The notes beneath the pieces were generated by a model that was not told the DNA's origin, did not search any database, and saw only the letters and a list, made by a program, of their open reading frames with translations. From Geobacter sp. DSM 9736 (lineage in GTDB: Bacteria; Desulfobacterota; Desulfuromonadia; Geobacterales; Geobacteraceae), in contig NZ_LT896716.1 in the NCBI RefSeq assembly GCF_900187405.1, positions 1,364,001 to 1,428,000 on the forward strand: DNA of 64,000 nucleotides. Reading direction: 5' to 3'. Each line of letters opens with the position of its first letter. Position 1 is the stretch's first letter. Made by a program: the position numbers and the translations under genes. Positions 9,659-19,813 of the stretch are shown piece by piece.

Positions 9659-10978
9659 TTACAGCAGATTCGCTGCAAGTTCTGCCAGGGCCGAGCGCTC
9701 CCCCTTCGTCATAGTGACGTGGGCAGCGATCGGCTGTTCCTTGAACTTCTCCACGACATAGGTCAACCCGTTGCTCGAAGAATCTACATACGGGTTATCG
9801 ATCTGGTACGGGTCGCCGGTAAGAACTATCTTGGTCCCCTCGCCGGCGCGGGTGACGATAGTCTTAATTTCATGCGGTGTAAGGTTCTGTGCTTCGTCAA
9901 CGATCATGTACTGGTTAGGGATCGAACGGCCACGGATGTAGGTCAGCGGTTCGATGTCCATGATGCCCATCGACATCAGCTCCTTGTACCCCTTGCTGTG
10001 GCGCTTCTCTCCCTCGTGCCCGGAAAGGAGCAGCTCCACGTTGTCGAAGATCGGCTGCATCCAGGGAGAAAGCTTCTCCTCTATGTCCCCTGGAAGGAAG
10101 CCCAGGTCACGCCCCATTGGGAATACGGGACGCGAAACGAGCAGCCTGTGGAAAACGTTCTCTTCCGCGGTCTTATGGAGTCCGGCGGCGATCGCCAGCA
10201 GTGTTTTCCCGGTCCCCGCCTTCCCCACCAGCGTTACCAGCTTGATGCTGTCGTCAAGGAGCGCATCGAGAGCGAAAGCCTGCTCACGGTTTCGCGGGTG
10301 GATGCTCCAGATACCCTCCTTGGCGATCCGCTTGATGGCGCTGATCCGGCGTTTTTCACCATCGTACTTTCCGATGGCGGTATGGGAGCCGTTAAGCTGG
10401 TCCCTCAGGGTTACGAACTGATTCGCCAAGAGGGGCGCGTCGGGGAGTTCCAGCCACCCCTGGCCATGGAAACGGTCAACCAACTCCGGCTCCACCTCCA
10501 TCTCTACGAAACCCGTATAGAGCTCTTCTATGGCGACCTTATCCGACTCGTAATCCTGAGCCACGAGGCCGATGGCGTCCGCTTTTATGCGAAGATTGGT
10601 GTCTTTGGTCACGAAAATAACGGGCTGATTCTCGTTCCTGTCCTTGACGTCCACCGCCACCGCGAGAATGCGGTTGTCACCCCGCTCTTCGCGCAGTTCG
10701 GGTGGAAGTCGTTTCATAACCCTGTCTTCGTAAATCTCTACTCGAAGATTTCCGCCGCTCTTTATCCTGATCCCGGATGAGAGAGAGCCTTCCTTGCGCA
10801 GGTTGTCGAGCAGACGTGAAATCTGGCGGGCATTCCTGCCGGTCTCGTTCATATCCTTCTTGAACCGGTCTATCTCCTCGATGACGGTTATCGGGATGAC
10901 TATGTCATTTTCCTCAAACTTGAAAATAGCCTGGGGGTCGTACAGCAGGACGTTGGTATCGAGCACGAAACTTTTCAT
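9659..10978 (-). CDS. PIN domain-PhoH family ATPase (YlaK-like)
   Basis: 439 residues. An N-terminal PIN domain (KSFVLDTNVLLYDP with acidic residues for a metal site) is fused to a PhoH-type P-loop ATPase: Walker A GKAGTGKT (about residue 256) and Walker B-like YMIVDEAQN. Such PIN-PhoH fusions have been described as RNA helicase/ribonucleases, related to VapC-type nucleases, but the cellular substrate is not known. It is followed by tsaD at 70 bp. The next gene upstream is a small lipoprotein on the same strand. Confidence 0.9.
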   Translation of the reverse strand: MKSFVLDTNVLLYDPQAIFKFEENDIVIPITVIEEIDRFKKDMNETGRNARQISRLLDNLRKEGSLSSGIRIKSGGNLRVEIYEDRVMKRLPPELREERGDNRILAVAVDVKDRNENQPVIFVTKDTNLRIKADAIGLVAQDYESDKVAIEELYTGFVEMEVEPELVDRFHGQGWLELPDAPLLANQFVTLRDQLNGSHTAIGKYDGEKRRISAIKRIAKEGIWSIHPRNREQAFALDALLDDSIKLVTLVGKAGTGKTLLAIAAGLHKTAEENVFHRLLVSRPVFPMGRDLGFLPGDIEEKLSPWMQPIFDNVELLLSGHEGEKRHSKGYKELMSMGIMDIEPLTYIRGRSIPNQYMIVDEAQNLTPHEIKTIVTRAGEGTKIVLTGDPYQIDNPYVDSSSNGLTYVVEKFKEQPIAAHVTMTKGERSALAELAANLL

Positions 10979-11017
10979 GTATGCCTTTCTGTCGGTGGAT
11001 TTGAGCGTGAGCTGAAG

Positions 11018-11281
11018 CTATCGCGGTACAACCTTCATCTGCAAACCGCCCGAAGTCGCCATGAGCCTGAGGTAGTAATGGTTTTCCTTCTTGTCCTGAA
11101 CCTCGAGGACAACTTCTCCCTCCCTGTTGAGAGCCGCCACGACACTTTCCGGCGATTCCTTGATGATAAAGAGCTGATAGATCCGGGTCTTGTACAGCTC
11201 CTCCTTGAGCACCGGCCGCTCCGGGGGCAGCGAGCAAGCGGTTAGCACCGCAGCAAGGGCAAAAACAATCATCTTCCTCAT
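11018..11281 (-). CDS. Small lipoprotein, unknown function
   Basis: 87 residues. The signal peptide ends in a lipobox (LTAC, Cys at about residue 16), so the mature protein should be a lipid-anchored envelope protein of about 70 residues. The body (EELYKTRIYQLFIIKE, NHYYLRLMATSGG) has no motif I recognise. Its start overlaps the cysteine desulfurase stop by 4 bp, so the two are probably co-translated. Confidence 0.75.
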   Translation of the reverse strand: MRKMIVFALAAVLTACSLPPERPVLKEELYKTRIYQLFIIKESPESVVAALNREGEVVLEVQDKKENHYYLRLMATSGGLQMKVVPR

Positions 11282-12432
11282 CGACCCCTCCCGGCGCCGG
11301 ATACAATGGAGCGCACCCCGCGCGACAATAGTGCGATGTCTTCTTCTGTATTGAAATATCCGGGGCTTACCCGCACCGTTCCCTCGGGGAACGTGCCAAT
11401 GGTCCTGTGGGCACAGGGAGCGCAGTGAAGGCCGACCCTGACGCAGATTTCCTGCTCCCCCAAAAGAAAACCAAGCTGCGCCGGATCAATTCCGGAAGCG
11501 GTGAAAGAAACGACGCCGGCCCGCATGGTCTTCTCCCGAAGGCCGTGAATGGTGACACCGGGAATGGATAGAAGTTCCGCAACGAGAAGTTCGGTCAGCT
11601 CCGATTCGCGTGCAGCAATGGATGCCATTCCCGTATCGCGGATGAAATCGATTCCCGCCTTTAGCCCGGCAATGCCCGGTGTGTTAAGAGTACCGCTTTC
11701 AAGTCGTTCCGGAACAGCCACAGGTTGTTCCATCGACGAGGAACTGCCGCCGGTGCCGCCGAAGAGTAGCGGTTCCGGCTCCACTTTTCCACCCAACAGG
11801 AGGAGACCGGTACCTTGGGGACCCAGGAGTCCTTTATGGCCCGGAGCGGCAAGAAGATCGATCTTCATCAAATTGACGTCGATGGGCAGGTGACCCGCAC
11901 TCTGCGCTGCATCCACAAGAAAGAGAGCCCCGGCATCATGCGCAATAGCGCCCACATCGGCCACGGGCTGTATCGTTCCCGTCACGTTTGAGCAATGGGT
12001 CATGGCGACGAGACGGGTGTTCGGGCGCATCGCCTCCGCCATGCGCTCCGGAGAAACCCGTCCTTCCCGGTCCGCCTCGACCCAGGTTACTTCAACCCCC
12101 CGGCGTGAGGCTGAATGGAGCGGCCGCGCCAGAGAATTGTGCTCCATGGTCGTCGTGACCACATGGTCCCCCTCTTTAAGGACCCCCTGCACGGCGATAT
12201 TGAGTGCTTCAGTGGCGCTATGTGTAAAGACGACGCGGGATGAATCTGCAAGGCCGAAGAAGGAACTCACTGCCTCCCTCGCTTCGAATACCAGCCGAGT
12301 CGCCTCTATCGCTTTTCCGTACCCCCCACGCCCAGGACCGACCCCTATCCGGCGCATCGCATCTTCCACCGCCCGATATACGGACTCCGGTTTCGGAAAA
12401 GAAGTGGCTGCATTATCGAGATAAACCGACAT
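11278..12432 (-). CDS. Cysteine desulfurase family protein (SufS/CsdB-like)
   Basis: About 384 residues from the ATG at 12432; upstream in-frame codons are not family-like. It is a fold-type I PLP enzyme: DNAATSFPKPESV at the start, THSATEALN, the PLP-binding lysine in LAAPGHKGLLGPQGTG, and the C-terminal active-site cysteine in RVGLHCAPCAHRTIG. It should mobilise sulfur from cysteine for Fe-S clusters or thiolation. No suf or isc partners are adjacent, so this may be a standalone class II desulfurase. Confidence 0.9.
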   Translation of the reverse strand: MSVYLDNAATSFPKPESVYRAVEDAMRRIGVGPGRGGYGKAIEATRLVFEAREAVSSFFGLADSSRVVFTHSATEALNIAVQGVLKEGDHVVTTTMEHNSLARPLHSASRRGVEVTWVEADREGRVSPERMAEAMRPNTRLVAMTHCSNVTGTIQPVADVGAIAHDAGALFLVDAAQSAGHLPIDVNLMKIDLLAAPGHKGLLGPQGTGLLLLGGKVEPEPLLFGGTGGSSSSMEQPVAVPERLESGTLNTPGIAGLKAGIDFIRDTGMASIAARESELTELLVAELLSIPGVTIHGLREKTMRAGVVSFTASGIDPAQLGFLLGEQEICVRVGLHCAPCAHRTIGTFPEGTVRVSPGYFNTEEDIALLSRGVRSIVSGAGRGR

Positions 12433-12492
12433 GAACGAAACGGTAGCATGATGCCGCTGAATAGGCAACGGCTTTCGAGGTTAAACCGGCTC

Positions 12493-13821
12493 CTACCGCA
12501 CGGCCGGCGAGGGTTGCACAGGCGGAACTGCCGCCGGACGCTCCCTGAGCGGCGGTAATACACGCACGCTTCCACCGAAGATGCGGGAAAGTATATCGGT
12601 ATCCGGGATCCCTCCCCACCAGTTGCCGATGGCAGTGAACTCTTCGGTTCCTGAGTTCTGGATATCGTAACCCGTATTGCCGGAGAAGACGTTGCCCCAG
12701 GCCATGCTTCTCCCCCCTTCGACCCTCAGACCGACCTTGCCGTTCCCCGAAATGTCGTTGGAAGATATCTTGAGGCGCGATGACGCAACCTCCAGGCCGA
12801 AGGCCCGGTTGTTCAGGATGCGGTTCGCGATGACGCTCCCCTCGCAGCCGTTGAACTTCAGGCCGTTGCCGTTGACGGAAAAGCTGCTGCCGCGGACTCG
12901 CACCCGGCTTTTCTCCGCCGACAGCGCCGTCTGCTCGTTTCCGAAGAGAGTCGCACCCTCCATGGCGAGTGATGATGCCACTGCAATAATTGCATTTCCG
13001 TTGGCTGAAAAATTGGCTTCGCGAATATCCGCCTCGCTGTCGGAAAGCCTGACTCCTGCGACACAGTCGCGGGCACCGCCGCCGGTGATAGTAACGAGCG
13101 AGTCGTGGAATGAAGCGCCGGTACGGCAGGTGGCAAAATCGACATTTCTGATGACGATGCGGGAGAAGGATGCTTCGAGACCGATCTCCGCCCCCTGGAT
13201 TCGACAATGCTCTAACAGGTTGTTCTTCTCGGTGGCGAGCAGGACTATCCCCTGCCAGTCTCCGGCCAAAAACGGCGTGAAATCTCCGGAGATAACGACC
13301 GGACGGTCGGCTGTACCGATGGCCGAAATACGTCCCTGCACCAAGAGAGCGCTTTTCTGCCCCTCGCCTGCGCTGCGGAACCGGATGTACGTGCCAGGTT
13401 CTATAGTCAACGTAGCCTGAGGCGCGACAGTCGCATCCCCTTCAACGAGAATCTCGCCACGCCACGTCACATCCTCGGTAAGAACGACATTCCTCAGCAC
13501 GACAGCGCCTCCTGCAGCAACCCGGTCCCGGATCTGCGGAGAAACAGCCTCGGAAGTGGTTTCGGAAGGAGCAGGGGGTGATGAGGGAACACCTGCAGGT
13601 GGTAGAAGTACTGGCACCGGCTTCGGGGAATCAACTTCAGGGGAGACGGCGGGTGGCGGAGTCACCGGGGAAGCGGCAGAATTCTGCGCTGCAGGCCGGA
13701 GAGCCTGCTGCACCGGTGGAACTAAACCCGGGGCACTCTCTTTGGAAGGGCTTGTTGCGCAACCTGGAGCCATCAGGGAGACAAGCAGAAGAATGAGCGA
13801 GCAGCAGCCGGTTCTATTCAT
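12493..13821 (-). CDS. Lipoprotein with right-handed parallel beta-helix repeats
   Basis: About 442 residues from the ATG at 13821, which gives a short basic start, a hydrophobic core and a lipobox-like APGC (Cys about residue 21). A Pro/Ala/Ser-rich spacer (about 30-110) leads into repeated short beta-strand units with Asn/Gly turns (for example NRILNNRAFGLEV, SSNDISGNGKVGLRV) typical of NosD/PbH1 repeats. A surface carbohydrate-binding or scaffold role is plausible but unproven. The start overlaps the upstream GGDEF gene stop by 8 bp, implying coupling. Confidence 0.8.
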   Translation of the reverse strand: MNRTGCCSLILLLVSLMAPGCATSPSKESAPGLVPPVQQALRPAAQNSAASPVTPPPAVSPEVDSPKPVPVLLPPAGVPSSPPAPSETTSEAVSPQIRDRVAAGGAVVLRNVVLTEDVTWRGEILVEGDATVAPQATLTIEPGTYIRFRSAGEGQKSALLVQGRISAIGTADRPVVISGDFTPFLAGDWQGIVLLATEKNNLLEHCRIQGAEIGLEASFSRIVIRNVDFATCRTGASFHDSLVTITGGGARDCVAGVRLSDSEADIREANFSANGNAIIAVASSLAMEGATLFGNEQTALSAEKSRVRVRGSSFSVNGNGLKFNGCEGSVIANRILNNRAFGLEVASSRLKISSNDISGNGKVGLRVEGGRSMAWGNVFSGNTGYDIQNSGTEEFTAIGNWWGGIPDTDILSRIFGGSVRVLPPLRERPAAVPPVQPSPAVR

Positions 13822-14890
13822 GCGAATTATCGGGATAGGAATCTTGTTCTCCATCGCTCCTGAAGTAATAAACACGGTTCTTCCCCAGCTCCTTGGCACG
13901 ATAGAGAAGAGAGTCCGCAGCATTGAAGAGATCTTCACGCTCGATGCCGTTGGAAGGATAGCAGGCGACGCCGACACTTACAGAAACGCCGATCTTCCCC
14001 TGCCCGCCGAAAATAGCGGCAGTCTCTGCGCAAATCGTCGCCCGGAGGCGCTCCGCCACCTGCAGCGCACTGTCCAGACCCGATTCGGGAAGAAGGACAA
14101 CGAACTCCTCACCACCATAGCGAAAAGCATAGTCGACCCGGCGCAAAATCCTGGAGATGGTCTCCCCCACAGCCACCAGCACCTGATCGCCACTGAAGTG
14201 TCCGTAGGTATCGTTGTATTTTTTGAAGTCATCCACATCCAGGATGATAAGCGCAAGCGGTTTCTCGTAACGCTTGGCCCGGTCCACCTCCTGCTTGAAA
14301 ACCTGCTGGAAGTAGCGGTGATTGTGCAGGCCGGTCAAAGCGTCCGTAATGGCCATCAGTCTTGTACGATTGTGGAGCTTCGCGTTGTCGATGGCCATTG
14401 CTGCAAAAGAGGCGAGTACAGTCAGGAGCTTAAGCTTGTCCCGCTCGAACTTCCGCGGAACGAAATCATCCAGATAGAGCACGCCCACGACCTGCTCGTT
14501 CACGCAGAGCGGCACACAGACAAGTGCCCGTATCCCCTCTTCTGCCATAAGCGGATTGCTGAACGCCGTCTCCCCGGTATCCTCAATGTAAACAATCTCC
14601 CGGGATGCGAGCACCTGTTCCGTGAGCCCCCCCGGCTTTACCTCCCAGCGCTCGTGCCGGACGAAGTCTGCGGTGAGCCCCGCATGGGAATAGAGGTTAA
14701 GTTCCTGCCGCCTGTCGTCATAGAGGGCAATGCTGCCGGCGGGCGCAGCGGCGAAGTTCATGGCACTCGAAAGTATCGACTGCAACAGGGTATCCAGGTC
14801 GAGCGTTGAAACCACAGTCCGCGCCACCTCGATGAACTCTTCGAGAGCTCGAACCTGATTTTCCAGTACATTTTTTTCGTTCTGTTCCAT
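13814..14890 (-). CDS. GAF-GGDEF diguanylate cyclase
   Basis: About 358 residues from the ATG at 14890; the frame is open about 180 bp further upstream, so the exact start is uncertain. A coiled N-terminus leads into a GAF domain (about 35-180) and a C-terminal GGDEF domain with intact active site GGEEF and an upstream RRVD five residues before it, matching the RxxD inhibitory site. It should make c-di-GMP from two GTP with product inhibition, with GAF as sensor. No membrane segment is seen, so it is cytosolic. Confidence 0.9.
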   Translation of the reverse strand: MEQNEKNVLENQVRALEEFIEVARTVVSTLDLDTLLQSILSSAMNFAAAPAGSIALYDDRRQELNLYSHAGLTADFVRHERWEVKPGGLTEQVLASREIVYIEDTGETAFSNPLMAEEGIRALVCVPLCVNEQVVGVLYLDDFVPRKFERDKLKLLTVLASFAAMAIDNAKLHNRTRLMAITDALTGLHNHRYFQQVFKQEVDRAKRYEKPLALIILDVDDFKKYNDTYGHFSGDQVLVAVGETISRILRRVDYAFRYGGEEFVVLLPESGLDSALQVAERLRATICAETAAIFGGQGKIGVSVSVGVACYPSNGIEREDLFNAADSLLYRAKELGKNRVYYFRSDGEQDSYPDNSHE

Positions 14891-15083
14891 ACGCCGCCGA
14901 GACGACAGATTCGCGAGCCGGACGGTTGCCGGTCCGCATCTGTCGAAAATACCGGTTCTCTTCAAAGGCGCTACTTTTAGCATAAACGGGTCACTTTGTA
15001 AATTGTGGATGCACCGTTGACAGGTGCTAGCACCGATGAAGCCGTGAACTTTCAGCCCCTTACGCAAACGTTATTTATTTAGC

Positions 15084-15136
15084 TTGACACCCCATACATG
15101 TTGTGGTTTATTTCCGCCTGCGCCACAAAATGTGGT
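15084..15136 (+). promoter_or_regulatory. nrdJ promoter with two NrdR-box-like palindromes
   Basis: A TTGACA hexamer (15084-15089) is followed at 16-17 bp by a weak TTTATT. Two related imperfect palindromes, CCATACATGTTGTGG (15092-15106) and CCACAAAATGTGG (15124-15136), have centres 31 bp apart, about three helical turns. NrdR box pairs upstream of ribonucleotide reductase genes have this spacing. Assignment to NrdR is inference. The rest of the 281-bp gap before nrdJ shows no gene. Confidence 0.45.
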
Positions 15137-15171
15137 AGTTCATGAGTAATTTCAATTAAGAAGGAGAGTGT

Positions 15172-17406
15172 ATGGAACAGGCTAAGGGAAAGGGTGCCAT
15201 CCCAGGATTATCGAAAAATGCAGTGACGGTCCTCGAAAAGCGTTACCTGAAAAGGGACACCAGCGGCAAAGCTCTGGAGACACCAGCCGACATGTTCCGC
15301 CGGGTTGCCAAGACCATCGCCTCTGCCGATAAAACTTTCGATTCCAAAGCCGACACCGCCTCCCTTGCCGATGCCTTTTACCGGATAATGACCACGTTTG
15401 AGTTCCTCCCGAACTCGCCGACCCTCATGAACGCCGGACGCGAGCTAGGGCAGCTATCGGCGTGCTTCGTCCTGCCTGTGGGCGATTCCATGGAGGAGAT
15501 CTTCGAGTCAGTCAAGCACACCGCCCTCATCCACAAGTCCGGAGGGGGAACCGGCTTCTCCTTCTCTCGGCTTCGACCCGCCAACGACGTCGTCATGTCC
15601 ACCACCGGCATCTCCAGCGGCCCCCTCTCCTTCATGCGGGTCTTCGATGTCGCCACGGAAACGATAAAGCAGGGGGGCACCCGGCGGGGCGCGAACATGG
15701 GAATCCTGCGGGTCGACCACCCGGACATCATGAACTTCATCATGTGCAAGGCCGACCAGCGCCACCTCAACAATTTCAACATATCCGTCGGCCTCACAGA
15801 GGCCTTCATGAAAGCTGTCGAAGCCGACCGGGACTACGACCTCATCAATCCCCGCAGCGGTGAAAATGCAGGGACCCTCAACGCCCGAAAGGTCTTCAGC
15901 CGCATTGTCGACCAGGCGTGGGAGAACGGGGAGCCGGGGATCATCTTCCTTGACCGCCTGAACCGCGACAACCCGACCCCGGCCCTCGGCGAGATAGAAT
16001 CCACAAACCCGTGCGGCGAGCAGCCGCTCCTACCCTACGAGTCCTGCAACCTGGGGTCGATAAACCTCGGGAAAATGGTGAAGAACGGCCAAATCGACTG
16101 GGACCACCTCAGGGAAGTCGTGAAGCTCTCGGTGCACTTCCTCGACAACGTCATCGAGGTTAATAACTATCCCCTCGAACAGATCGACAAGATGACCCGC
16201 GGCAACCGCAAAATCGGCCTCGGCGTCATGGGATGGGCAGATATGCTGATTCTCCTCGGCATTCCGTACAACTCGGCAGAAGCGGTCAATCTGGGCGCTA
16301 AGATTATGAAGTTCATCAACGACGAGGGGCACGCGGCGTCACGCGAGCTTGCCAAGGTGCGAGGTCCCTTCCCCAATTTCAAGGGCTCCATCTACGACAA
16401 GCCGGGTCATGCCCCGATCCGCAACGCGACCGTCACCACCATCGCCCCCACCGGCACAATCTCCATCATCGCCAACGCCTCATCCGGCGTCGAGCCGCTC
16501 TTCGCCGTCTCCTTCGTCCGGCAGGTCATGGACAACAATATCCTCGTCGAGGTGAACCCGATCTTTGAGAAGATAGCCAAAGAACGCGGCTTCTACAGCG
16601 AAGAGCTTATGCAGCGAATCGCCGAGCATGGCACGGTCCACGACATCGAGGAAGTGCCGGAAGAAATCCGCAACATATTCGTCACCGCCCACGATATCAC
16701 TCCGGAAGAGCACATCGAAATGCAGGCGGCCTTCCAGCGCTATACCGACAACGCCGTTAGCAAGACGGTCAACTTCCCCAACACGGCCACAGTTGACGAG
16801 GTCGAGAAGGTCTACCGCCTCGCCTACCAGCTCGACTGCAAGGGTGTCACCATCTACCGCGACGGCTCCCGTGACGAGCAGGTCCTCTCCACCGGCAAGA
16901 AGGAGGAGAAGCCATCCCTCCCCTCGCCGGAGGAGAAGCACGCCATCAAGCGAGACCGTCCCAAGGCCCTCAAGGGGTGGACGTACCAGATGCAGACCGG
17001 CTGCGGCCCTCTCTACGTCACCATCAACGAAGACCAGACCGGTCTCTTCGAACTCTTCACGACCATGGGAAAAGCCGGCGGCTGCGCCGCCTCCCAGTGC
17101 GAGGCCATCGGCCGCATGGTGTCGCTCGCCTGGCGAAGCGGCATCCAGGCCCGTCAGGTAATCAAGCAGCTCCTCGGCATCTCCTGCCACGCCCCCTCCG
17201 GCTTCGGCGAGAACAAGGTCCTCTCCTGCGCCGACGCAGTTGCCAAGGCGATCCAGTCGCACCTCATGGCCAGCGGCAATGCCTCCGGCCTCGATTTAGG
17301 GAACCACGGCGTAGACCGCGGCGCCTGCCCGGAATGCGGGGGAGTCGTCGAGCACGAAGGAGGGTGCGCGGTGTGTCGGGTGTGTGGGTATAGTGAGTGT
17401 GCGTAA
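15172..17406 (+). CDS. nrdJ: Adenosylcobalamin-dependent (class II) ribonucleotide reductase
   Basis: 744 residues. A strong AAGGAGAG site precedes the ATG. The catalytic core is seen as NSPTLMNAG, the radical-site region NPCGEQPLLPYESCNLGSINL, and loop ATVTTIAPTGTISIIANASSG. The C-terminus carries a zinc-ribbon-like CPECGG...CAVCRVCGYSEC tail typical of B12-dependent enzymes, probably the redox-active thiol arm. It reduces ribonucleotides to deoxyribonucleotides independent of oxygen, fitting an organism that meets both anoxia and oxygen. Confidence 0.97.
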   Translation: MEQAKGKGAIPGLSKNAVTVLEKRYLKRDTSGKALETPADMFRRVAKTIASADKTFDSKADTASLADAFYRIMTTFEFLPNSPTLMNAGRELGQLSACFVLPVGDSMEEIFESVKHTALIHKSGGGTGFSFSRLRPANDVVMSTTGISSGPLSFMRVFDVATETIKQGGTRRGANMGILRVDHPDIMNFIMCKADQRHLNNFNISVGLTEAFMKAVEADRDYDLINPRSGENAGTLNARKVFSRIVDQAWENGEPGIIFLDRLNRDNPTPALGEIESTNPCGEQPLLPYESCNLGSINLGKMVKNGQIDWDHLREVVKLSVHFLDNVIEVNNYPLEQIDKMTRGNRKIGLGVMGWADMLILLGIPYNSAEAVNLGAKIMKFINDEGHAASRELAKVRGPFPNFKGSIYDKPGHAPIRNATVTTIAPTGTISIIANASSGVEPLFAVSFVRQVMDNNILVEVNPIFEKIAKERGFYSEELMQRIAEHGTVHDIEEVPEEIRNIFVTAHDITPEEHIEMQAAFQRYTDNAVSKTVNFPNTATVDEVEKVYRLAYQLDCKGVTIYRDGSRDEQVLSTGKKEEKPSLPSPEEKHAIKRDRPKALKGWTYQMQTGCGPLYVTINEDQTGLFELFTTMGKAGGCAASQCEAIGRMVSLAWRSGIQARQVIKQLLGISCHAPSGFGENKVLSCADAVAKAIQSHLMASGNASGLDLGNHGVDRGACPECGGVVEHEGGCAVCRVCGYSECA

Positions 17407-17428
17407 GATTGTGATGAGATGAAATGAC

Positions 17429-17456
17429 AAAGCCCGCTGCGAAGCGGGCTTTTTTG
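17429..17456 (+). terminator. Intrinsic terminator after nrdJ
   Basis: Perfect 8-bp stem AGCCCGCT/AGCGGGCT (17431-17438 with 17443-17450), 4-nt loop, followed by six T residues. Confidence 0.85.
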
Positions 17457-17670
17457 TGTCAAGATGCTCGCCCCCCCTACTTCTGCGGATCAAGGTTAAA
17501 ATGATACACAACTTTCTCGATCCTTTAGCTAAACCAGATCTCCTACCTTCCGCTCCTCCCGCCGCCCGCCCGGGCATTTGAAAAAAATAATATCCTAAAG
17601 CAATTGACCACTTCTTCTTCCCGGGTATTTTTTCTTACATAGGAAAAATTACGGGTAAGGAACATCTGCA

Positions 17671-18135
17671 ATGCAGAAAAACCACGAATGGCTGCAGGGA
17701 GAAATTTCAAGGTTCGAAAACGCCTGCCGAGAAGCCGGTCTGAGGCTTACCCACCAACGGCTGGAAATCTACCGGGAGCTGGCTTCGGCATCGGACCATC
17801 CGTCAGCCGAAACCCTCCATCAGAGACTGCGCCAACGCATGCCGATGCTTTCCCTCGACACAGTCTACAGGACACTGTCGACCCTTGCGCAGTACGGGCT
17901 CATCCACAAGGTCGACACGGCGGAAAGCCAGTCCCGGTTCGACGCCGCACCTGTCAAGCACCACCATCTCATCTGCAGCAGATGCAAGGAAATCGTCGAT
18001 TTCGGATGGCGAGAGATCGATGAAGCCCCCCTCCCCGAAGAAATACATTCCTGGGGGTGCATCGGCAGCAAGAGCATTGTCGCCTACGGTGTATGCAGGA
18101 AATGCCTCGAAAACGAAGTACCCCCATCACCATGA
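17671..18135 (+). CDS. perR: Fur family regulator, PerR type
   Basis: 154 residues. A winged-helix DNA-binding domain (LTHQRLEIYRELASA, SLDTVYRTLSTLAQ) is followed by the dimerisation and metal domain with structural zinc cysteines C102/C105 and C142/C145. Asp91 in SRFDAAPVKHHHL corresponds to the Asp that distinguishes peroxide-sensing PerR from Fur. It lies 128 bp upstream of catalase on the same strand, so it probably represses the peroxide genes that follow. A TTGACC/TATTTT pair at 17604-17631 is a candidate promoter. Confidence 0.85.
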   Translation: MQKNHEWLQGEISRFENACREAGLRLTHQRLEIYRELASASDHPSAETLHQRLRQRMPMLSLDTVYRTLSTLAQYGLIHKVDTAESQSRFDAAPVKHHHLICSRCKEIVDFGWREIDEAPLPEEIHSWGCIGSKSIVAYGVCRKCLENEVPPSP

Positions 18136-18263
18136 AGACAGATTTTCAGATCAAGACCAATTCCTATCCGAGCTCCGGAAAACCGGAAGAGAGTGAAATC
18201 CGTCAAGACAGGAATAAGACCGCATCTATCGCAGTACAGTAAGTCAATCGAAAGGAGAAGATA

Positions 18264-19757
18264 ATGGCAGACAAGAAGCTGACGACGAGAGCAGGAGCCC
18301 CGGTTGTGGACAACCAGAACGTAATTACCGCCGGCCGGCGAGGGCCGATGCTTCTTCAGGATGTCTGGTTCCTGGAGAAACTCGCCCACTTCGACCGTGA
18401 GGTGATCCCCGAGCGCCGGATGCACGCCAAGGGCTCCGGCGCCTACGGCACCTTTACCGTGACCCACGACATCACCCGCTATACGAAAGCGAAGATTTTC
18501 TCCCAGGTAGGAAAGCAAACCGACCTCTTCCTCCGCTTTTCCACGGTAGCGGGAGAACGGGGCGCCGCCGACGCGGAAAGGGATATCCGGGGCTTCGCCG
18601 TCAAGTTCTACACCGAAGAGGGGAACTGGGACCTGGTGGGGAACAACACCCCCGTATTTTTCCTGCGCGATCCGCTGAAGTTCCCCGACCTGAACCATGC
18701 GGTCAAGCGCGACCCACGCACCAACATGCGCAGCGCCCGCAACAACTGGGACTTCTGGACCTCGCTCCCCGAGGCGCTGCACCAGGTCACCATCGTCATG
18801 AGCGACCGGGGGATACCCGCCACGTACCGCCACATGCACGGCTTCGGCAGCCATACCTTCAGCTTCATCAATGCGAACAACGAACGCTACTGGGTGAAGT
18901 TCCACCTCCGCACCCAGCAGGGGATCAAAAACCTGTCCGACGAGGAGTCGGAAGGCCTCATCGGAAAGGACCGGGAAAGCCACCAGCGCGACCTGTTCGA
19001 GAGCATCGAAAAGGGGGACTTCCCCCGGTGGACCATGTTCGTCCAGATCATGCCGGAAAAGGACGCGGCGACCTGCCCCTACAACCCCTTCGATCTCACC
19101 AAGGTCTGGTTCCACAAGGACTACCCCCTCATCGAGGTGGGCGTTCTCGAGTTGAACCGCAACCCCGAGAACTACTTCGCCGAGGTGGAGCAGTCGGCAT
19201 TCAACCCCGGGAACGTGGTTCCCGGCATCGGATTCTCCCCCGATAAGATGCTCCAGGGAAGGCTCTTCTCCTACGGCGATGCCCAGCGCTACCGCCTCGG
19301 AGTGAACCACCACCAGATCCCGGTCAATGCCCCCCGCTGCCCGTACCACAGCTACCATCGGGACGGCGCCATGCGCATTGACGGCAATTACGGCGGCACC
19401 CTCGGATACGAGCCGAACAGCTATGGTGAGTGGCAGGAGCAGCGCGATTTTTCGGAGCCACCGCTCTCGCTTGAAGGAGCCGCCGACCACTGGAACCACC
19501 GGGAGGACGACGACTACTACACCCAGCCAGGCCTGCTTTTCCGCCTTATGGGGCCGGAGAAGCAGCAGATCCTCTTCGCCAACACGGCCCGCGCCCTCGG
19601 AGGGGCTCCGCGTGAGGTCCAGATCCGCCACATAGGCAACTGCCTCAAGGCCGATCCGGCTTACGGCAAAGGAGTCGCCGACGCCCTCGGAATCCCGATG
19701 GGGGAAGTTGAAGCAGCGACTGGAGTGCAAAACCTAGCTCCGGCTCCCGTGTCCTGA
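18264..19757 (+). CDS. katA: Haem catalase
   Basis: 497 residues, the small-subunit monofunctional catalase size. The distal His near residue 54 ([13 protein letters not shown]), the distal Asn in [10 protein letters not shown], and the proximal haem Tyr in [14 protein letters not shown] are present. There is no signal peptide, so it is cytoplasmic. It dismutates hydrogen peroxide. It follows perR and precedes di-haem peroxidase and rubrerythrin genes, forming an oxidative-stress block. Confidence 0.97.
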   Translation: MADKKLTTRAGAPVVDNQNVITAGRRGPMLLQDVWFLEKLAHFDREVIPERRMHAKGSGAYGTFTVTHDITRYTKAKIFSQVGKQTDLFLRFSTVAGERGAADAERDIRGFAVKFYTEEGNWDLVGNNTPVFFLRDPLKFPDLNHAVKRDPRTNMRSARNNWDFWTSLPEALHQVTIVMSDRGIPATYRHMHGFGSHTFSFINANNERYWVKFHLRTQQGIKNLSDEESEGLIGKDRESHQRDLFESIEKGDFPRWTMFVQIMPEKDAATCPYNPFDLTKVWFHKDYPLIEVGVLELNRNPENYFAEVEQSAFNPGNVVPGIGFSPDKMLQGRLFSYGDAQRYRLGVNHHQIPVNAPRCPYHSYHRDGAMRIDGNYGGTLGYEPNSYGEWQEQRDFSEPPLSLEGAADHWNHREDDDYYTQPGLLFRLMGPEKQQILFANTARALGGAPREVQIRHIGNCLKADPAYGKGVADALGIPMGEVEAATGVQNLAPAPVS

Positions 19758-19813
19758 TGCTCAAGAACCTCTCCCATACTGATGGGAGCAGAAATTTCAC
19801 TTAACGGAGGGCT

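Noticed and set aside
18136-18263. PerR operator upstream of katA
   Set aside because: No palindrome resembling a PerR or Fur box could be recognised in the perR-katA spacer.
18084-19730. 548-residue minus-strand frame opposite catalase
   Set aside because: Shadow created by GC-rich codon use of katA; composition of Val/Leu/Gly/Glu runs is typical of an antisense frame.
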